A stretch of 64,000 nucleotides of DNA from Vibrio tapetis subsp. quintayensis (GCF_030409945.1 NZ_JAUFQV010000025.1:1-64000), one strand, 5' to 3'; counted from the first letter of the stretch, positions 18,162 to 27,708 are shown. Translations and numbers: made by a program. The notes: a model not told the origin generated them from the letters alone.

Positions 18162-19985
18162 ATGTCGAATTCCAATCAATCTAAGTTAACTGAAATTAAT
18201 ATCTATCCGATTAAATCCGTGTCCGGGATTACCTTGTCTAGTGCGTGGGTAGAGAAACAGGGGCTTTGTTTTGATCGCCGTTTTATGCTCGCATTTTCTG
18301 ATGGTGCTATGGTGACCGCCCGTAAATTCCCCCACATGGTGAATGTGCAGTCGAGCTTACTTCCTGATGGTATTGTATTGAGTTATCCAGGAAAGACACC
18401 ACTCAGATTACGTTATGATGAATTTCTAATGGAAGAAGTAAGCACGCAGGTTTGGAATGACCGTTTTATTGCGTACACCACTCAACTCACCGCCAATAAG
18501 TGGTTTTCACAAGTCGTAGGGCGCCCGGTTCAACTGCTGTTCAGTGGTGCTCAATCTAATCGTATTCGTGACAAAATCGGTCATAACGTCAGCTTTGCTG
18601 ATGGCTATCCATTGCTTGTTATCAGCCAGGCGTCACTTGATGAATTGAACCGAAGAAGCAATGAAGAACATTTGATGGACCAATTTCGTACCAATCTGGT
18701 TGTGTCGGGTGATGATGCATTTATTGAAGACAGTTGGAAACGAATTCGCATTGGAGAGGTGGAATTTGAAGCGGTTAAACCTTGTGAGCGTTGTATATTG
18801 ACAACGGTTGATACAAGAACCGGAGATTTTAGAGCAAGCAAAGAACCATTAAGTACACTTGGGAAGTTTCGGGCGAACGAAAAGGGTGGTGTCTTTTTTG
18901 GGCAAAACCTAGTCGCAAAAAATGAAGGGATGATACGAGCTGGCGATACAGTTGTCGTACTTGAAACGAAAGACAAAGAAGTTTACCTCGATGAAGAATC
19001 TACCTTGATTGAACTTAGATGTATCGATAAACGTGAAATCAGCCCTGATTTTGTGGCCTTTACATTTGAAGGGGCTGACGCTTTGTTGCCTAGTTATAAA
19101 GCAGGGCAGTATCTACCGATAGAGTTAAGCATAGACAATAAAAAATACAGCCGAAACTATACGTTGTCATCCAATCCGCTCGACCTCCATCAATATCAAA
19201 TTTGCGTAAAACGGGTTGAAGATGGGCAGGTTTCCAATTGGCTTTTGGATCATTTCAACCTAGGAGATACGGTATTAGCCAAAGCGCCCGCAGGTGAGTT
19301 TCATATAGCAAATTCATCTGAGCCCTTACTTTTGATGGCGGCTGGAAGTGGTATCACACCAATGTTGTCGATTATTCGATATTTAGAGTCAACAGCTAAA
19401 CTCGGTGATGTTGTTTTCTATTACCAGTGTAGAACGTTCCGCGATCTCCCGTTCAAAGACGAACTAAAGGCATTAGAAGCCAATCACGTGGGATTGAAAT
19501 TGCATATTGCGTTAAGTCAACCTGATGCCGAGTGGAGCGGATTGAGAGGCCGAGTGTGCTTAAGCCATTTGAGGTCACTTCCTAAACTCAATGATCGACA
19601 AGTTTTTGTGTGTGGTCCTGAGGGGTTTATGCAGAAATCGAAAAACCTTCTAATGAAAATGGGAGTACCGGGCAGTCATTATCATCAAGAAGCATTCGGA
19701 GTGGCGTTATTGGATAATGCAATTGAAAAAAGTGTATCGATATCCATAAACGGTGCTCAGTTCATTGGTAACAACAAGGCATCGATTTTAGAACAAGCGG
19801 AAGATGCAGGCATATTCATTGCCAACAGCTGCCGTGCGGGGCTATGTGGAGCGTGTAAAGTAACGGTGACAGAGGGAGACTACTTGCAAGCGGAAGTTCC
19901 AGCCTTGCTTCCCGATGATAAAGCGAATCGTCACGTACTTGCCTGTTGTTGTGTCCCTCGAAGTGACCTCATTTTAGAAAGCTGA
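18162..19985 (+). CDS. MOSC domain fused to ferredoxin-type NAD(P)H oxidoreductase
   Basis: 607 residues in four parts: MOSC N-terminal beta-barrel (about 8-125), MOSC domain with the catalytic-type Cys in KPCERCILTTVDTRTGDF (near 209), FAD-binding domain (RNYTLSSNPL near 330) and NAD domain (MAAGSGITPMLSII near 390; VCGPEGFM near 484), and a C-terminal plant-type 2Fe-2S cluster (CRAGLCGACK near 557, later ACCCVP). E. coli YcbX is MOSC plus 2Fe-2S only; the reductase part resembles Hcr, the hybrid-cluster-protein reductase. The fusion therefore carries its own electron supply for MOSC chemistry (N-hydroxylated base detoxification in YcbX). No hcp gene is adjacent. Intact. Confidence 0.9.
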   Translation: MSNSNQSKLTEINIYPIKSVSGITLSSAWVEKQGLCFDRRFMLAFSDGAMVTARKFPHMVNVQSSLLPDGIVLSYPGKTPLRLRYDEFLMEEVSTQVWNDRFIAYTTQLTANKWFSQVVGRPVQLLFSGAQSNRIRDKIGHNVSFADGYPLLVISQASLDELNRRSNEEHLMDQFRTNLVVSGDDAFIEDSWKRIRIGEVEFEAVKPCERCILTTVDTRTGDFRASKEPLSTLGKFRANEKGGVFFGQNLVAKNEGMIRAGDTVVVLETKDKEVYLDEESTLIELRCIDKREISPDFVAFTFEGADALLPSYKAGQYLPIELSIDNKKYSRNYTLSSNPLDLHQYQICVKRVEDGQVSNWLLDHFNLGDTVLAKAPAGEFHIANSSEPLLLMAAGSGITPMLSIIRYLESTAKLGDVVFYYQCRTFRDLPFKDELKALEANHVGLKLHIALSQPDAEWSGLRGRVCLSHLRSLPKLNDRQVFVCGPEGFMQKSKNLLMKMGVPGSHYHQEAFGVALLDNAIEKSVSISINGAQFIGNNKASILEQAEDAGIFIANSCRAGLCGACKVTVTEGDYLQAEVPALLPDDKANRHVLACCCVPRSDLILES

Positions 19986-20017
19986 GCCTAGCTGGCAATC
20001 ATATAAAAAACTAACCG

Positions 20018-20042
20018 AAAGAGCGGGTTCACCGTTCTTTTT
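20018..20042 (+). terminator. Terminator after MOSC fusion gene
   Basis: 9-bp stem AAAGAGCGG / CCGTTCTTT (one G-T pair), 5-base loop, T tail. Confidence 0.7.
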
Positions 20043-20208
20043 GCTCTTATCATGCTAATTGTGTGATTTGAATTCTGTTGTGGATACGTTTACATTTTAA
20101 TTGCTTCTTTCTTAAGCTTTAATGGGTTTTGACATATTGATAACATATAAGCGGTAATTAACTTATTGTAATTAATGGAATGAATCTCGTCTGAAAAGAG
20201 GTGGTTAA

Positions 20209-22326
20209 GTGGGAATGTTTACAGTTAAATGGAAAATAATGACTCTTTCAGGATTGTGCTTGTTAGTTACAGCCCTGTTGCTAGTTAGTTTTTCTGTTAA
20301 TAATGCCAAAGAAAATCAGCAAACAATACGTCAACAAAGTTCTGAGTCTGTCATCGATAAATCGAGGAAATTGCTTTCGAGCGAAGCGACATTGGTTGCG
20401 CGAGAAATTACTAATTACCTTTCTGAAGCTCAATTCCGTGCAGAAATGCTCGTTAGCAGTGCGCTGGTACTAAAAGACTCGGCGGATTATAACGATACAC
20501 CAAGCGAAGAGTTACGGATATCGCAAGACGATATGATACGAAAATCGGTAGAACAATTCTCCACCATTCAAGCTGCTTACTTGGTGTTTGAGCCAAATGC
20601 TCTGGATCAAAAAGACAGCGAGTTTGCTGGGGCGGATTATGCAGCCTCAAACGAACTCGGTAGATTTGCTTCAAACTGGGCAATATCCCTTGATGGGAAC
20701 AAAGCACTTCAGAATATTTTATATGAGGGCATTATTAGTGAGCCAAGCAACTATGATCGATTCATTTGCCCAATTAAAACCGGTTTTACCTGCGTAACAG
20801 ACCCTAGATACAGTGACTATGGTGATGTCAGTGATCTCATTACGTCAATCTCTATGCCTTTGGAGTTTGAGCAGGAGGTGATCGGTATTTTAGGCATCGA
20901 TTTCAATTTATCTCCTCTGATTGCGATGGCTGTAAAAAGTGACTCTAATCTATTTGATGGCAAAGGAAGGGTTAGGGTTATCACAAGTGATGGGCTATTG
21001 CTTGCGAGCGACGACACTAAAGATCAAATTGGAGAAGTACTGGTCAATGATGTGTCAAGCCAACAAGAAATTGATGCACTACTTTCAAATAGTCTGCCTC
21101 AGTCAATATGGAGTACGAACCAAGAATGGCTAATTGCCTATGCTCCAATAACATTCGCAGACAAGCAATGGGCAGTCATTTTAGAAGCTCCAAGAGCAAG
21201 TATTGTCGCGGACGCGATGACATTAGATCAATCGATTGAAATTAAAATTAACGAGGGTATCTTTTCTGAACTTATCGCGAGTGCACTCCTTATTGTTTTA
21301 GGGTTGCTCATTATCGGTATCGCGTCCTCACGCTTAGTTAAGCCCATTAAAGACGTCGTTATTCGATTAGATGACATCGCATCTGGAGACGGTGACCTTA
21401 CCCAGCGCTTATCGGTTAACACCAAAGATGAGATAGGTCAGTTGGCCAGAGGCTTTAATCTATTCCAAGATAAATTACAGTCGACGATGAAAACGATAAT
21501 TGAAACTAGCAATCAAGTGGCGGAAAGCAGCAAAGATGGCGAAAAGTCCGTTTCAATCACGCGATACAGCAGCAACGAACAGTTTAAGGAAGTCGACTTA
21601 GTCGCAACGGCGTCAGAACAAATGACCCAGACAGCCTGCATGGTACTTGAAAATGCGAATATGGCCGTGATCTCTGCAGAGCGAGCAAATAGTGCAGCAA
21701 AAGACGGGCAGTCGGTGATTAAGAGTTCTTCTAGTGAAATGGAGCATTTAGTAGAAAAAATGAAGTCAGCGGTTCCGGTTGTCGAAGACCTATCAAAAAA
21801 TAACCAGAGTATTAATGCGATCTTAACCGTTATAGAAGGGATATCAGAGCAAACAAATTTGTTGGCGCTTAATGCCGCTATTGAAGCCGCTAGAGCGGGT
21901 GAGCAAGGTAGAGGTTTTGCGGTTGTTGCGGATGAAGTAAGAAACCTAGCTAGCCGTACACAAGGTTCAGTTCGTGAAATTCAAACCGTTATCGAAAAAC
22001 TGCAGGTGGGTACTAAGAACGTGGTCTCGGTCATTGAACAAGGAAACGAACTCGCTCAGGAGACCTCGGTTCAAGTTGAACACGCCGTAGAAAAATTAGA
22101 CATTATTTTTGCCTCTATTAGTGAGATTAGCGACATGAATCAACTGATTGTAAAGGCTGCAGAAGAGCAACAGTCAGTATCTAAAGAGGTTAATCTCAAT
22201 GTTACCAATATCCGAGATTTAAGCGCAACTATCCAGCAGCAAGCAGAAGAGTCAGAAAGGGTCGGGCATAAGATTTCAGTACTGTCTAGCGAGCAGCAAA
22301 CGCAAATTAATCAATTTAAAGTGTAG
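20209..22326 (+). CDS. Methyl-accepting chemotaxis protein with periplasmic Cache-type sensor
   Basis: 705 residues. Membrane span 1 near residues 9-30, a periplasmic domain of about 320 residues of Cache type (ends [16 protein letters not shown]...WAVILEAPR), span 2 near 354-375, HAMP ([26 protein letters not shown]), and the signalling hairpin with the invariant tip [20 protein letters not shown] (near 543). GTG start 20209 has AGAGG 7 bases upstream; an ATG two codons later lacks a proper spacer. Ligand unknown: Cache chemoreceptors often bind amino acids or organic acids. No chemotaxis genes adjoin. Confidence 0.93.
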   Translation: MGMFTVKWKIMTLSGLCLLVTALLLVSFSVNNAKENQQTIRQQSSESVIDKSRKLLSSEATLVAREITNYLSEAQFRAEMLVSSALVLKDSADYNDTPSEELRISQDDMIRKSVEQFSTIQAAYLVFEPNALDQKDSEFAGADYAASNELGRFASNWAISLDGNKALQNILYEGIISEPSNYDRFICPIKTGFTCVTDPRYSDYGDVSDLITSISMPLEFEQEVIGILGIDFNLSPLIAMAVKSDSNLFDGKGRVRVITSDGLLLASDDTKDQIGEVLVNDVSSQQEIDALLSNSLPQSIWSTNQEWLIAYAPITFADKQWAVILEAPRASIVADAMTLDQSIEIKINEGIFSELIASALLIVLGLLIIGIASSRLVKPIKDVVIRLDDIASGDGDLTQRLSVNTKDEIGQLARGFNLFQDKLQSTMKTIIETSNQVAESSKDGEKSVSITRYSSNEQFKEVDLVATASEQMTQTACMVLENANMAVISAERANSAAKDGQSVIKSSSSEMEHLVEKMKSAVPVVEDLSKNNQSINAILTVIEGISEQTNLLALNAAIEAARAGEQGRGFAVVADEVRNLASRTQGSVREIQTVIEKLQVGTKNVVSVIEQGNELAQETSVQVEHAVEKLDIIFASISEISDMNQLIVKAAEEQQSVSKEVNLNVTNIRDLSATIQQQAEESERVGHKISVLSSEQQTQINQFKV

Positions 22327-22370
22327 GGATTGCGATTGGCTTTATTCATGTAATCGAAGCTATCCGCCTA

Positions 22371-22428
22371 GTATCAACCCCCATACAAAAGGAGCGATTA
22401 TTCGCTTCTTTTGTATGGGGGTTGATAT
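22371..22428. terminator. Unusually long hairpin between convergent genes
   Basis: Inverted repeat with 27-base arms (22371-22397 and 22402-22428), only two mismatches, and a 4-base loop (TTAT). It lies between the ends of the chemoreceptor gene and nadE. The stem contains CAACCCCCATAC and AAAAGG. No T run follows the stem beyond the TTTT inside it, so it may act as a bidirectional terminator or processing signal. Confidence 0.75.
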
Positions 22429-22471
22429 CAAACTCAAATATTGAAACCAAAACTTAAGTCGTCAAAAAACC

Positions 22472-23302
22472 TCAGTCGTAAATGGTTGGGATCGCTTCAC
22501 GTTTATGCTGAGTCTTTTGGTAAATGGCAATCAAACGCGCTTTAGCGTCTTCTTCGATTTCTTTGCCTTCCAAGAAGTCATCAATTTGGTCGTACGTCAC
22601 GCTGAGTGCATCTTCATCCGCCTTTTGTGGAGCCAGTTCTTCTAAGTCGGCTGTTGGCACTTTCTTAACTAACAGCTCTGGTGCGCCCAAGAACGCTGCA
22701 ACTTGACGAACTTGGCGTTTATTTAGGCCAAATAGAGGAGCAAGGTCACATGCACCGTCGCCAAATTTAGTGTAGAAACCGGTAATGTTTTCCGCCGAGT
22801 GATCCGTACCTAACACTAAGCCGCCGATGTAGCCTGCGATTTCGTACTGAGCGACCATTCGAGCGCGAGCCTTTACATTGCCCTTTACAAAATCAATCTT
22901 CGCAGAGTCAGTTGGAAGTAAAGACGTTCCCTCAAGGGCGATATGGGATGAACTATGTAGGCCGTCGACACCAGGTTTGATGTTTACGGAAACTGAGTGA
23001 GTCGGTTTTATAAAGGAAAGCGCGAGTTGAGCTTCGTCTTCGTCTTTTTGTTCACCATATGGTAAACGTACAGCAACAAACTGGTAAGCGTCGGTATCGT
23101 GCTGCTGATTGAGCTCGTCAATGGCAATTTGTGCTAAACGGCCGCAGGTTGTCGAGTCTACGCCACCACTGATTCCTAATACCAAAGACTTGCAACCGGA
23201 TGTGGTGAGTTTCGATTTAATGAAGCTTACACGGCGTTCTACTTCGTGTCGTGCGTCAATAGACGGTAAGACACACATCTCTTTGCGGATATGATGTTCC
23301 AT
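22472..23302 (-). CDS. nadE: Ammonia-dependent NAD synthetase
   Basis: 276 residues. Converts nicotinate adenine dinucleotide to NAD with ATP and ammonia. The PP-loop [13 protein letters not shown] follows SLVLGI near the N-terminus; the second substrate site includes [23 protein letters not shown]. Length fits the E. coli NadE type without a glutaminase domain. AAAGGAACTC lies before ATG. Divergent from a nadD-like gene 133 bases away, so the two NAD genes may share a control region. Confidence 0.96.
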   Translation of the reverse strand: MEHHIRKEMCVLPSIDARHEVERRVSFIKSKLTTSGCKSLVLGISGGVDSTTCGRLAQIAIDELNQQHDTDAYQFVAVRLPYGEQKDEDEAQLALSFIKPTHSVSVNIKPGVDGLHSSSHIALEGTSLLPTDSAKIDFVKGNVKARARMVAQYEIAGYIGGLVLGTDHSAENITGFYTKFGDGACDLAPLFGLNKRQVRQVAAFLGAPELLVKKVPTADLEELAPQKADEDALSVTYDQIDDFLEGKEIEEDAKARLIAIYQKTQHKREAIPTIYD

Positions 23303-23435
23303 TTGAGTTCCTTTTCATGCAGCAATTTGAAAACTGGTTTATCATACCTCAATCAATTGATTATTAAATACTGAAATCCTATCTTGTACCGTCATTAAAG
23401 GGCTAGACAGGAACAGTTGCAGGTTTATTGCTCGA

Positions 23436-23951
23436 ATGAAAAAAATTGCGGTATTTGGAAGTGCATTTAATCCACCTTCATTGGGTCACAAAAGCGTCAT
23501 TGATTCACTCTCACATTTTGACAAGGTGTTGCTGCTCCCAAGCGTTGCGCATGCATGGGGCAAACAAATGCTGGCCTATGACGTACGTTGTCAGATGGTC
23601 GACTTGTTTATTCAAGATCTGCAATTAGAAAATGTAGCGCGTTCTCGCGTTGAAGAGTTATTACTGAAGCCGGGAAAGAGCGTAACGACTTACGCGGTGT
23701 TGGATGAACTTCAGCGTCAATGCCCCCAAGATGAGCTAACGTTTGTTATAGGGCCTGATAATTTCTTCAAATTTGTAGACTTCTACCGCGCACAGGACAT
23801 ATTGTCTCGTTGGTCTGTGATGGCATGCCCAGAAAAAATAATGGTTCGGAGTACTATGATTCGTGATAAATTGGTGGGAGGTCAGTCAGTCGCAGCCATG
23901 ACAACGCCTCTAGTGAATGATTTCTTATTAGAACATTCTTTTTTCGAATAA
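23436..23951 (+). CDS. Nicotinate/nicotinamide nucleotide adenylyltransferase-like protein
   Basis: 171 residues of the nucleotidyltransferase fold: GSAFNPPSLGHKSVI at the N-terminus corresponds to the family's GGxFxPxHxGH, FVIGPDNFFKF in the middle, and STMIRDKL matches the C-terminal ISSTxIR motif. The second motif is altered (SLGH, not HxGH, so the first His is replaced by Ser). It is shorter than E. coli NadD (about 213). Divergent from nadE, which supports a role in NAD synthesis or salvage; whether it uses the nicotinate or nicotinamide form cannot be told. ATG 23436 begins MKKIAVFGS; ribosome site weak. Confidence 0.85.
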   Translation: MKKIAVFGSAFNPPSLGHKSVIDSLSHFDKVLLLPSVAHAWGKQMLAYDVRCQMVDLFIQDLQLENVARSRVEELLLKPGKSVTTYAVLDELQRQCPQDELTFVIGPDNFFKFVDFYRAQDILSRWSVMACPEKIMVRSTMIRDKLVGGQSVAAMTTPLVNDFLLEHSFFE

Positions 23952-23993
23952 TAATTACTTATTGTTTTACATAGTCTCTTTATAGGTACCGTC

Positions 23994-24473
23994 ATTAAGC
24001 CTCGTATTCTAATTCCAGTGATTGTTTTCTGTGCTGGCACTTTTGCACTTCAGGCATGGGCATATTGTGATAACAACAGCTCCTTAATGCTGAGTAAGGA
24101 AGAGAATTCCTCGTGCCCATATCTTATTAAGAAAGTGGACGAAATGGTGGGAAGGTATTTTGCTATTAGCGAATTTGCACCAAAAGAGGAGAAAACGGAC
24201 TACTGGTCTGAATGGATACTAAACAGCGAAAGTGAACCTCTGTTTACATCTAAGTTAGACAAAAACCATTTTGGGTTTGGTGTGTGGACTCCAAAAGAAT
24301 ATGCCGATAGGTTTGATGATCTCAGCTACTATGATCAACTCAAAGCGCAAGGATTTTTGCTCAGCTTAGGTTTGGGGGAGCCAAATGGTGATGAGCCAAG
24401 AATGCGTATTGACTACCGATGGCACAACAAAGTGGAAGGGGATGTATATCTTCAAGTTGAAGTGCCTTTTTAA
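23994..24473 (+). CDS. Secreted protein of unknown function, possible ATT start
   Basis: The frame encodes a mature part starting YCDNNSSLMLSKEEN, with two Cys (CDNN and SSCPYL), ending DVYLQVEVPF. A formal GTG at 24018 gives IVFCAGTFALQAWA without any basic residue and has no ribosome site. If translation begins at ATT 23994 the N-terminus becomes (M)KPRILIPVIVFCAGTFALQAWA, a textbook signal peptide, and AGG lies 7 bases upstream. The ATT start is therefore my best reading; a recent ATG-to-ATT change is the alternative. Its stop overlaps by 4 bases the stop of the convergent gene. Family not recognised. Confidence 0.65.
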   Translation: MKPRILIPVIVFCAGTFALQAWAYCDNNSSLMLSKEENSSCPYLIKKVDEMVGRYFAISEFAPKEEKTDYWSEWILNSESEPLFTSKLDKNHFGFGVWTPKEYADRFDDLSYYDQLKAQGFLLSLGLGEPNGDEPRMRIDYRWHNKVEGDVYLQVEVPF

Positions 24474-25078
24474 AGGCACTCACCCATCACTAACCCTGAA
24501 AGCTGTTCAAACTCTTCTTCGCAACCACCAAAGTACTCTTTAATCACATCATCGCGTTTCACGCCAGACTGCATTCGCTTCTTCGCTTCGCGCAAACTCA
24601 GCATCAGAAGTAACTCTTTACTTAAATCAGAATCATGATCGGCAGACCATTGGCTAATTTTCTGGCTGAGTGGAGACATATCCAAAAGTGGACGTAATGT
24701 TCGGACTTCATCGCGTATAACGGCCATCAAATTATTTCTATGCTCATCGCTAACTTTGCTGGATAGAAGTTTAGAAAGAATGGCTTGAGATACAGGCGGT
24801 AAGTTTACGAAGCCAGCTTGGGTAGGGAACTTATCTTGCAATCGTATCGAAAAATCAATTTGTGACACTTCACAGCCGGGTAAATAGCTAATGGAAGTCA
24901 AACAGTCAAATGGCAACCAAATAGTTGCACCAGCTTCTAACGCATATTCGTTCTTACCTAACTTAACCAAAACCAATCCAGCTTCAACCTGAATAAGGCT
25001 AAATTTGGTTTTTTTTCGACGTGGCGTACTGACTAAAAACGAATAGACGGTGTGTTGGTGCTCAACGGCATAATTCAT
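24470..25078 (-). CDS. AraC-like regulator with shortened DNA-binding domain
   Basis: 202 residues. The N-terminal half is a cupin-like sensor (SLIQVEAGLVLVKLGKNEYALEAGATIWLPFDCL). The C-terminal part (about 155-202, SLREAKKRMQSGVKRDDVIKEYFGG) looks like only one half of an AraC double helix-turn-helix; the usual second helix pair is missing. AraC proteins are normally 250-300 residues. It may be a truncated regulator, a cofactor of another one, or a separate family. It stops in a 4-base overlap with the convergent secreted-protein gene. Start ATG 25078 is preceded by GAGAAATCACC. It is not clearly a pseudogene: the frame is clean. Confidence 0.6.
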   Translation of the reverse strand: MNYAVEHQHTVYSFLVSTPRRKKTKFSLIQVEAGLVLVKLGKNEYALEAGATIWLPFDCLTSISYLPGCEVSQIDFSIRLQDKFPTQAGFVNLPPVSQAILSKLLSSKVSDEHRNNLMAVIRDEVRTLRPLLDMSPLSQKISQWSADHDSDLSKELLLMLSLREAKKRMQSGVKRDDVIKEYFGGCEEEFEQLSGLVMGECL

Positions 25079-25355
25079 GGTGATTTCTCAATTTTTTTGG
25101 CGCCCTTAGAGTAGCTTTTTCGTCGACAAAAGCCAATTGCTGGAAACAGAAATGCCATGATTATTTGAGCGTTAATACTGCCTAGCGGTTATCATTATTG
25201 ATATTTGTATGTAATTTGGACGGCACGGTTCGTGTTATAGTGCAACTTTCTCTTATAGTTCTGGTCTGACCTGAACATAAGCCGTAATTCTCTAGCTGAT
25301 TAACTCGCTAACTATGAGTAGAATAAGCTCGATTTTGTATTGATATTATAATTAG

Positions 25356-26471
25356 ATGACTGACATAAACGATCCGTATCACGACATCCGTCCTTACAAC
25401 GACGAAGAAATTCCTGCAGCGATTGAACGCCTGATTAACGATGAAGAATTCATCAACGCGATTCTACAACATCGTTTTAGTAATCATGCCGCTTGGTTCA
25501 AGACATTAATGAGCCCCATCCTTAAAGTCTACCTAAAGTTTAAGTGGGCTAAGTTCACATCGGTTGAAGCTATTCAAATTGAAGTAGGTAAGTATCTACG
25601 TAAGTCTTTGAAAGAGACAACCAATGGCGTGACGTTCTCTGGCTTGGATAAGTTAGATAAAAACGCTTCCTATTTATTCATGTCTAATCACCGTGATATT
25701 GCGATGGACCCAGCTTTAGTCAACTTTGGTCTTCATAACGAAGGGCATCGTACAAGTCACATCGCGATTGGCGATAACTTGTTGAAGAAGCCGTGCACAA
25801 CCGAGCTGATGCGCATTAACAAGAGCTTTATCGTAAAACGCAGTGCGAAAGCACCCCGTGAAATGATGAAAGCATTGAGCCAGTTGTCTTCATACATAAA
25901 GCACTCTCTTTCTACGGGAAATTCAATCTGGATTGCTCAAAAAGAAGGACGAGCTAAAGATGGCAATGATCAAACCGATCCTGCTATCTTGAAAATGCTT
26001 CATGTCGAGGGCCGCAAACAAAAAATGCCGTTCGCTGACTACATTAGAACACTCAAGATCGTTCCTGTGGCTATTTCATATGAAAATGACCCTTGTGATC
26101 TCGCTAAAGCCAATGAGCTATTCGAGAAATCTGAGTCGGGCAGCTATGAAAAAGGCGAGTTCGAGGATATCGAAAGCATCATTAAAGGTATGATTGGCTT
26201 TAAGGGGCGCGTACACATTAGCTTTGGCGATGTCATTGAAGACGACTTCGAAACGCCCGACGAGCTAGCGAAAGAAATCGACGACCAAATTCACAATATC
26301 TATAAGCTGTTTCCGATAAATTACTGTGCAGCCAATGTTGATTGTGAAGATTGTACCAAAGAAGCCAAAAGTACCCTAGACGACAAACTGGCCCAGCTGC
26401 CAGAAGGGGCTCGTGATTATCTGACTGGTATGTACGCCTACCCAGTACAGAATCGCAATATCGCTGATTAA
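25356..26471 (+). CDS. 1-acyl-glycerol-3-phosphate acyltransferase-like protein
   Basis: 371 residues. The PlsC/LPLAT acyltransferase motif I is NHRD in YLFMSNHRDIAMDPALV, with a further block WIAQKEGRAKDGNDQTDP, which corresponds to the glycerol-phosphate-binding FPEGTRS block in a modified form (KEGR). Ends with an NYCAANVDCEDC cysteine stretch. It probably transfers acyl groups in lipid synthesis at the inner membrane; a strong membrane span is not evident. Long N-terminal extension (about 105 residues) before the NHRD box. Monocistronic, with its own strong terminator. The exact acceptor is unknown. Confidence 0.82.
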   Translation: MTDINDPYHDIRPYNDEEIPAAIERLINDEEFINAILQHRFSNHAAWFKTLMSPILKVYLKFKWAKFTSVEAIQIEVGKYLRKSLKETTNGVTFSGLDKLDKNASYLFMSNHRDIAMDPALVNFGLHNEGHRTSHIAIGDNLLKKPCTTELMRINKSFIVKRSAKAPREMMKALSQLSSYIKHSLSTGNSIWIAQKEGRAKDGNDQTDPAILKMLHVEGRKQKMPFADYIRTLKIVPVAISYENDPCDLAKANELFEKSESGSYEKGEFEDIESIIKGMIGFKGRVHISFGDVIEDDFETPDELAKEIDDQIHNIYKLFPINYCAANVDCEDCTKEAKSTLDDKLAQLPEGARDYLTGMYAYPVQNRNIAD

Positions 26472-26507
26472 GTCGTACATACGCAAAGCAACAACACATT
26501 AATAAAT

Positions 26508-26536
26508 AAAAAAGGAACCTAAATGGTTCCTTTTTT
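26508..26536. terminator. Terminator after acyltransferase
   Basis: 12-bp stem AAAAAAGGAACC / GGTTCCTTTTTT, 5-base loop, perfect. Bidirectional, also serving the convergent repeat-protein gene. Confidence 0.93.
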
Positions 26537-26582
26537 ATTTATTAATGTTTATTTGATTGCAATGTTATGAAGTATCTTTAGC

Positions 26583-27224
26583 TTAGCGCGCTACTGCACC
26601 GCCTAAGTTCAGGTCATCTGGCCATTTTACAATGCCGGTTCCACCAAGGTATAAGTTACCGTCAATCTGCAGCCGCTCGGGCAATTCGGTGATGTTAGTA
26701 CCACCGATGTATAAATCACCTTTAACAGTGAGCGGAGAGGGCAGTTCTGAAATTTTCGTTCTTATTATACTTAAGTCACCCTCAACCACTAACCCGGCAG
26801 GAAGTGTTTCAATTGGAGTGTCTGTAAGGTTGAGGTAGCCGCCAACTTTTATCCCACGTGACCATGATTTTATTTTCGAGCCTAATAAATTTGCGTAACC
26901 TTTAATGGTAGTTCCTCTAGCGATGGAGGTGAGCTCACTGTTTGATGCATCTAAACTACCTTGGATGTCTAGCCCACTGGGAAGCTTTTTAATCGGTGTT
27001 TTAGCGATATTAAGATTACCTTTAACCGTAAAGTTATCCGGGAGTGACGTATAATGAGTATTACGTAGGTGCAGGTTACCGTATGAATCGATGTGATTAA
27101 GTACTTTGTATTGATCCAACGGTGTCGCAACAGACGAAAAAGCCATTAACAGGCCACACATCACGATAGCTCGTTGTGTGATGGTATTTAAGGTTATAAT
27201 TGTTGAGCTCCGTCGTTTAATCAT
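26583..27224 (-). CDS. Secreted leucine-rich-like protein with seven 20-residue repeats
   Basis: 213 residues. N-terminal membrane/signal segment (RAIVMCGLLMAFSSVATP, after a basic MIKRRSS), then seven consecutive repeats of 20-21 residues from about residue 63 to 203. The pattern is (V/I)xGxLxLxxTxIxxLPxxL, e.g. TVKGDLYIGGTNITELPERL. This is a short leucine-rich-like solenoid, exported to the periplasm or surface. Ends with NLGGAVAR, an incomplete eighth repeat. Function unknown; such solenoids bind proteins. Divergent from a DUF1496 gene; convergent with the acyltransferase gene. Confidence 0.78.
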   Translation of the reverse strand: MIKRRSSTIITLNTITQRAIVMCGLLMAFSSVATPLDQYKVLNHIDSYGNLHLRNTHYTSLPDNFTVKGNLNIAKTPIKKLPSGLDIQGSLDASNSELTSIARGTTIKGYANLLGSKIKSWSRGIKVGGYLNLTDTPIETLPAGLVVEGDLSIIRTKISELPSPLTVKGDLYIGGTNITELPERLQIDGNLYLGGTGIVKWPDDLNLGGAVAR

Positions 27225-27309
27225 TCTGAATTCTCATATTTATCTGCTGAGATTATACAACAGAATGACCAACGCGGGAGCGTATTCATTACTAACAAAG
27301 GAGCCTCGC

Positions 27310-27624
27310 TTGAAATCTCACCTACTAGGCGCACTGCTGATATTCTTCCCACTGTCGAGTGCTTGGAGTGATACCAAGAGCTTAATTGTCACGAACGGCG
27401 GGGCTAAGAGCTATGCAGTATCTAAGAAGTTCTCCACGCCAAACAACAGCGTGGTTGTTACCGACGGAAAAGCGGGCGCTAGAATTTGTTATTACGAAGA
27501 CCGAGCCTACTCTATTGGTGCGGTGATACAGGTAGGGGACGTGTATTTGATATGCCAGAGCCAGAACGACCACGAGCTAAATGGGCAATTAGGTTGGGTG
27601 CCATTTTATGCTGAAAACTTGTAA
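27310..27624 (+). CDS. DUF1496 (YnjH-like) exported protein, TTG start
   Basis: 104 residues from TTG 27310: LKSHLLGALLIFFPLSSAWS is a signal peptide, followed by a mature domain with ARICYYEDRAYSIGAVIQVG and LICQSQNDHELNGQLGWVP, the DUF1496 core with its two Cys. The frame is open to 27178 with an earlier ATG, but AAAGGAG lies exactly 6 bases before the TTG, and the extra residues would hide the signal peptide. The upstream ATG would also overlap the divergent gene. Function of the family is unknown. Confidence 0.85.
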   Translation: MKSHLLGALLIFFPLSSAWSDTKSLIVTNGGAKSYAVSKKFSTPNNSVVVTDGKAGARICYYEDRAYSIGAVIQVGDVYLICQSQNDHELNGQLGWVPFYAENL

Positions 27625-27682
27625 CGGGATAGGTTAATCGCACGAACAGTTTTCTCTATCCCATAAAATTAGGCGTAAGATC

Positions 27683-27708
27683 AAAAAAGACAGCACATCG
27701 CTGTCTTT
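27683..27708. terminator. Bidirectional terminator
   Basis: 9-bp stem AAAGACAGC / GCTGTCTTT. On the minus strand it is followed by a T run, which suits the YfcZ-like gene; it also lies downstream of the DUF1496 gene. Confidence 0.85.
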
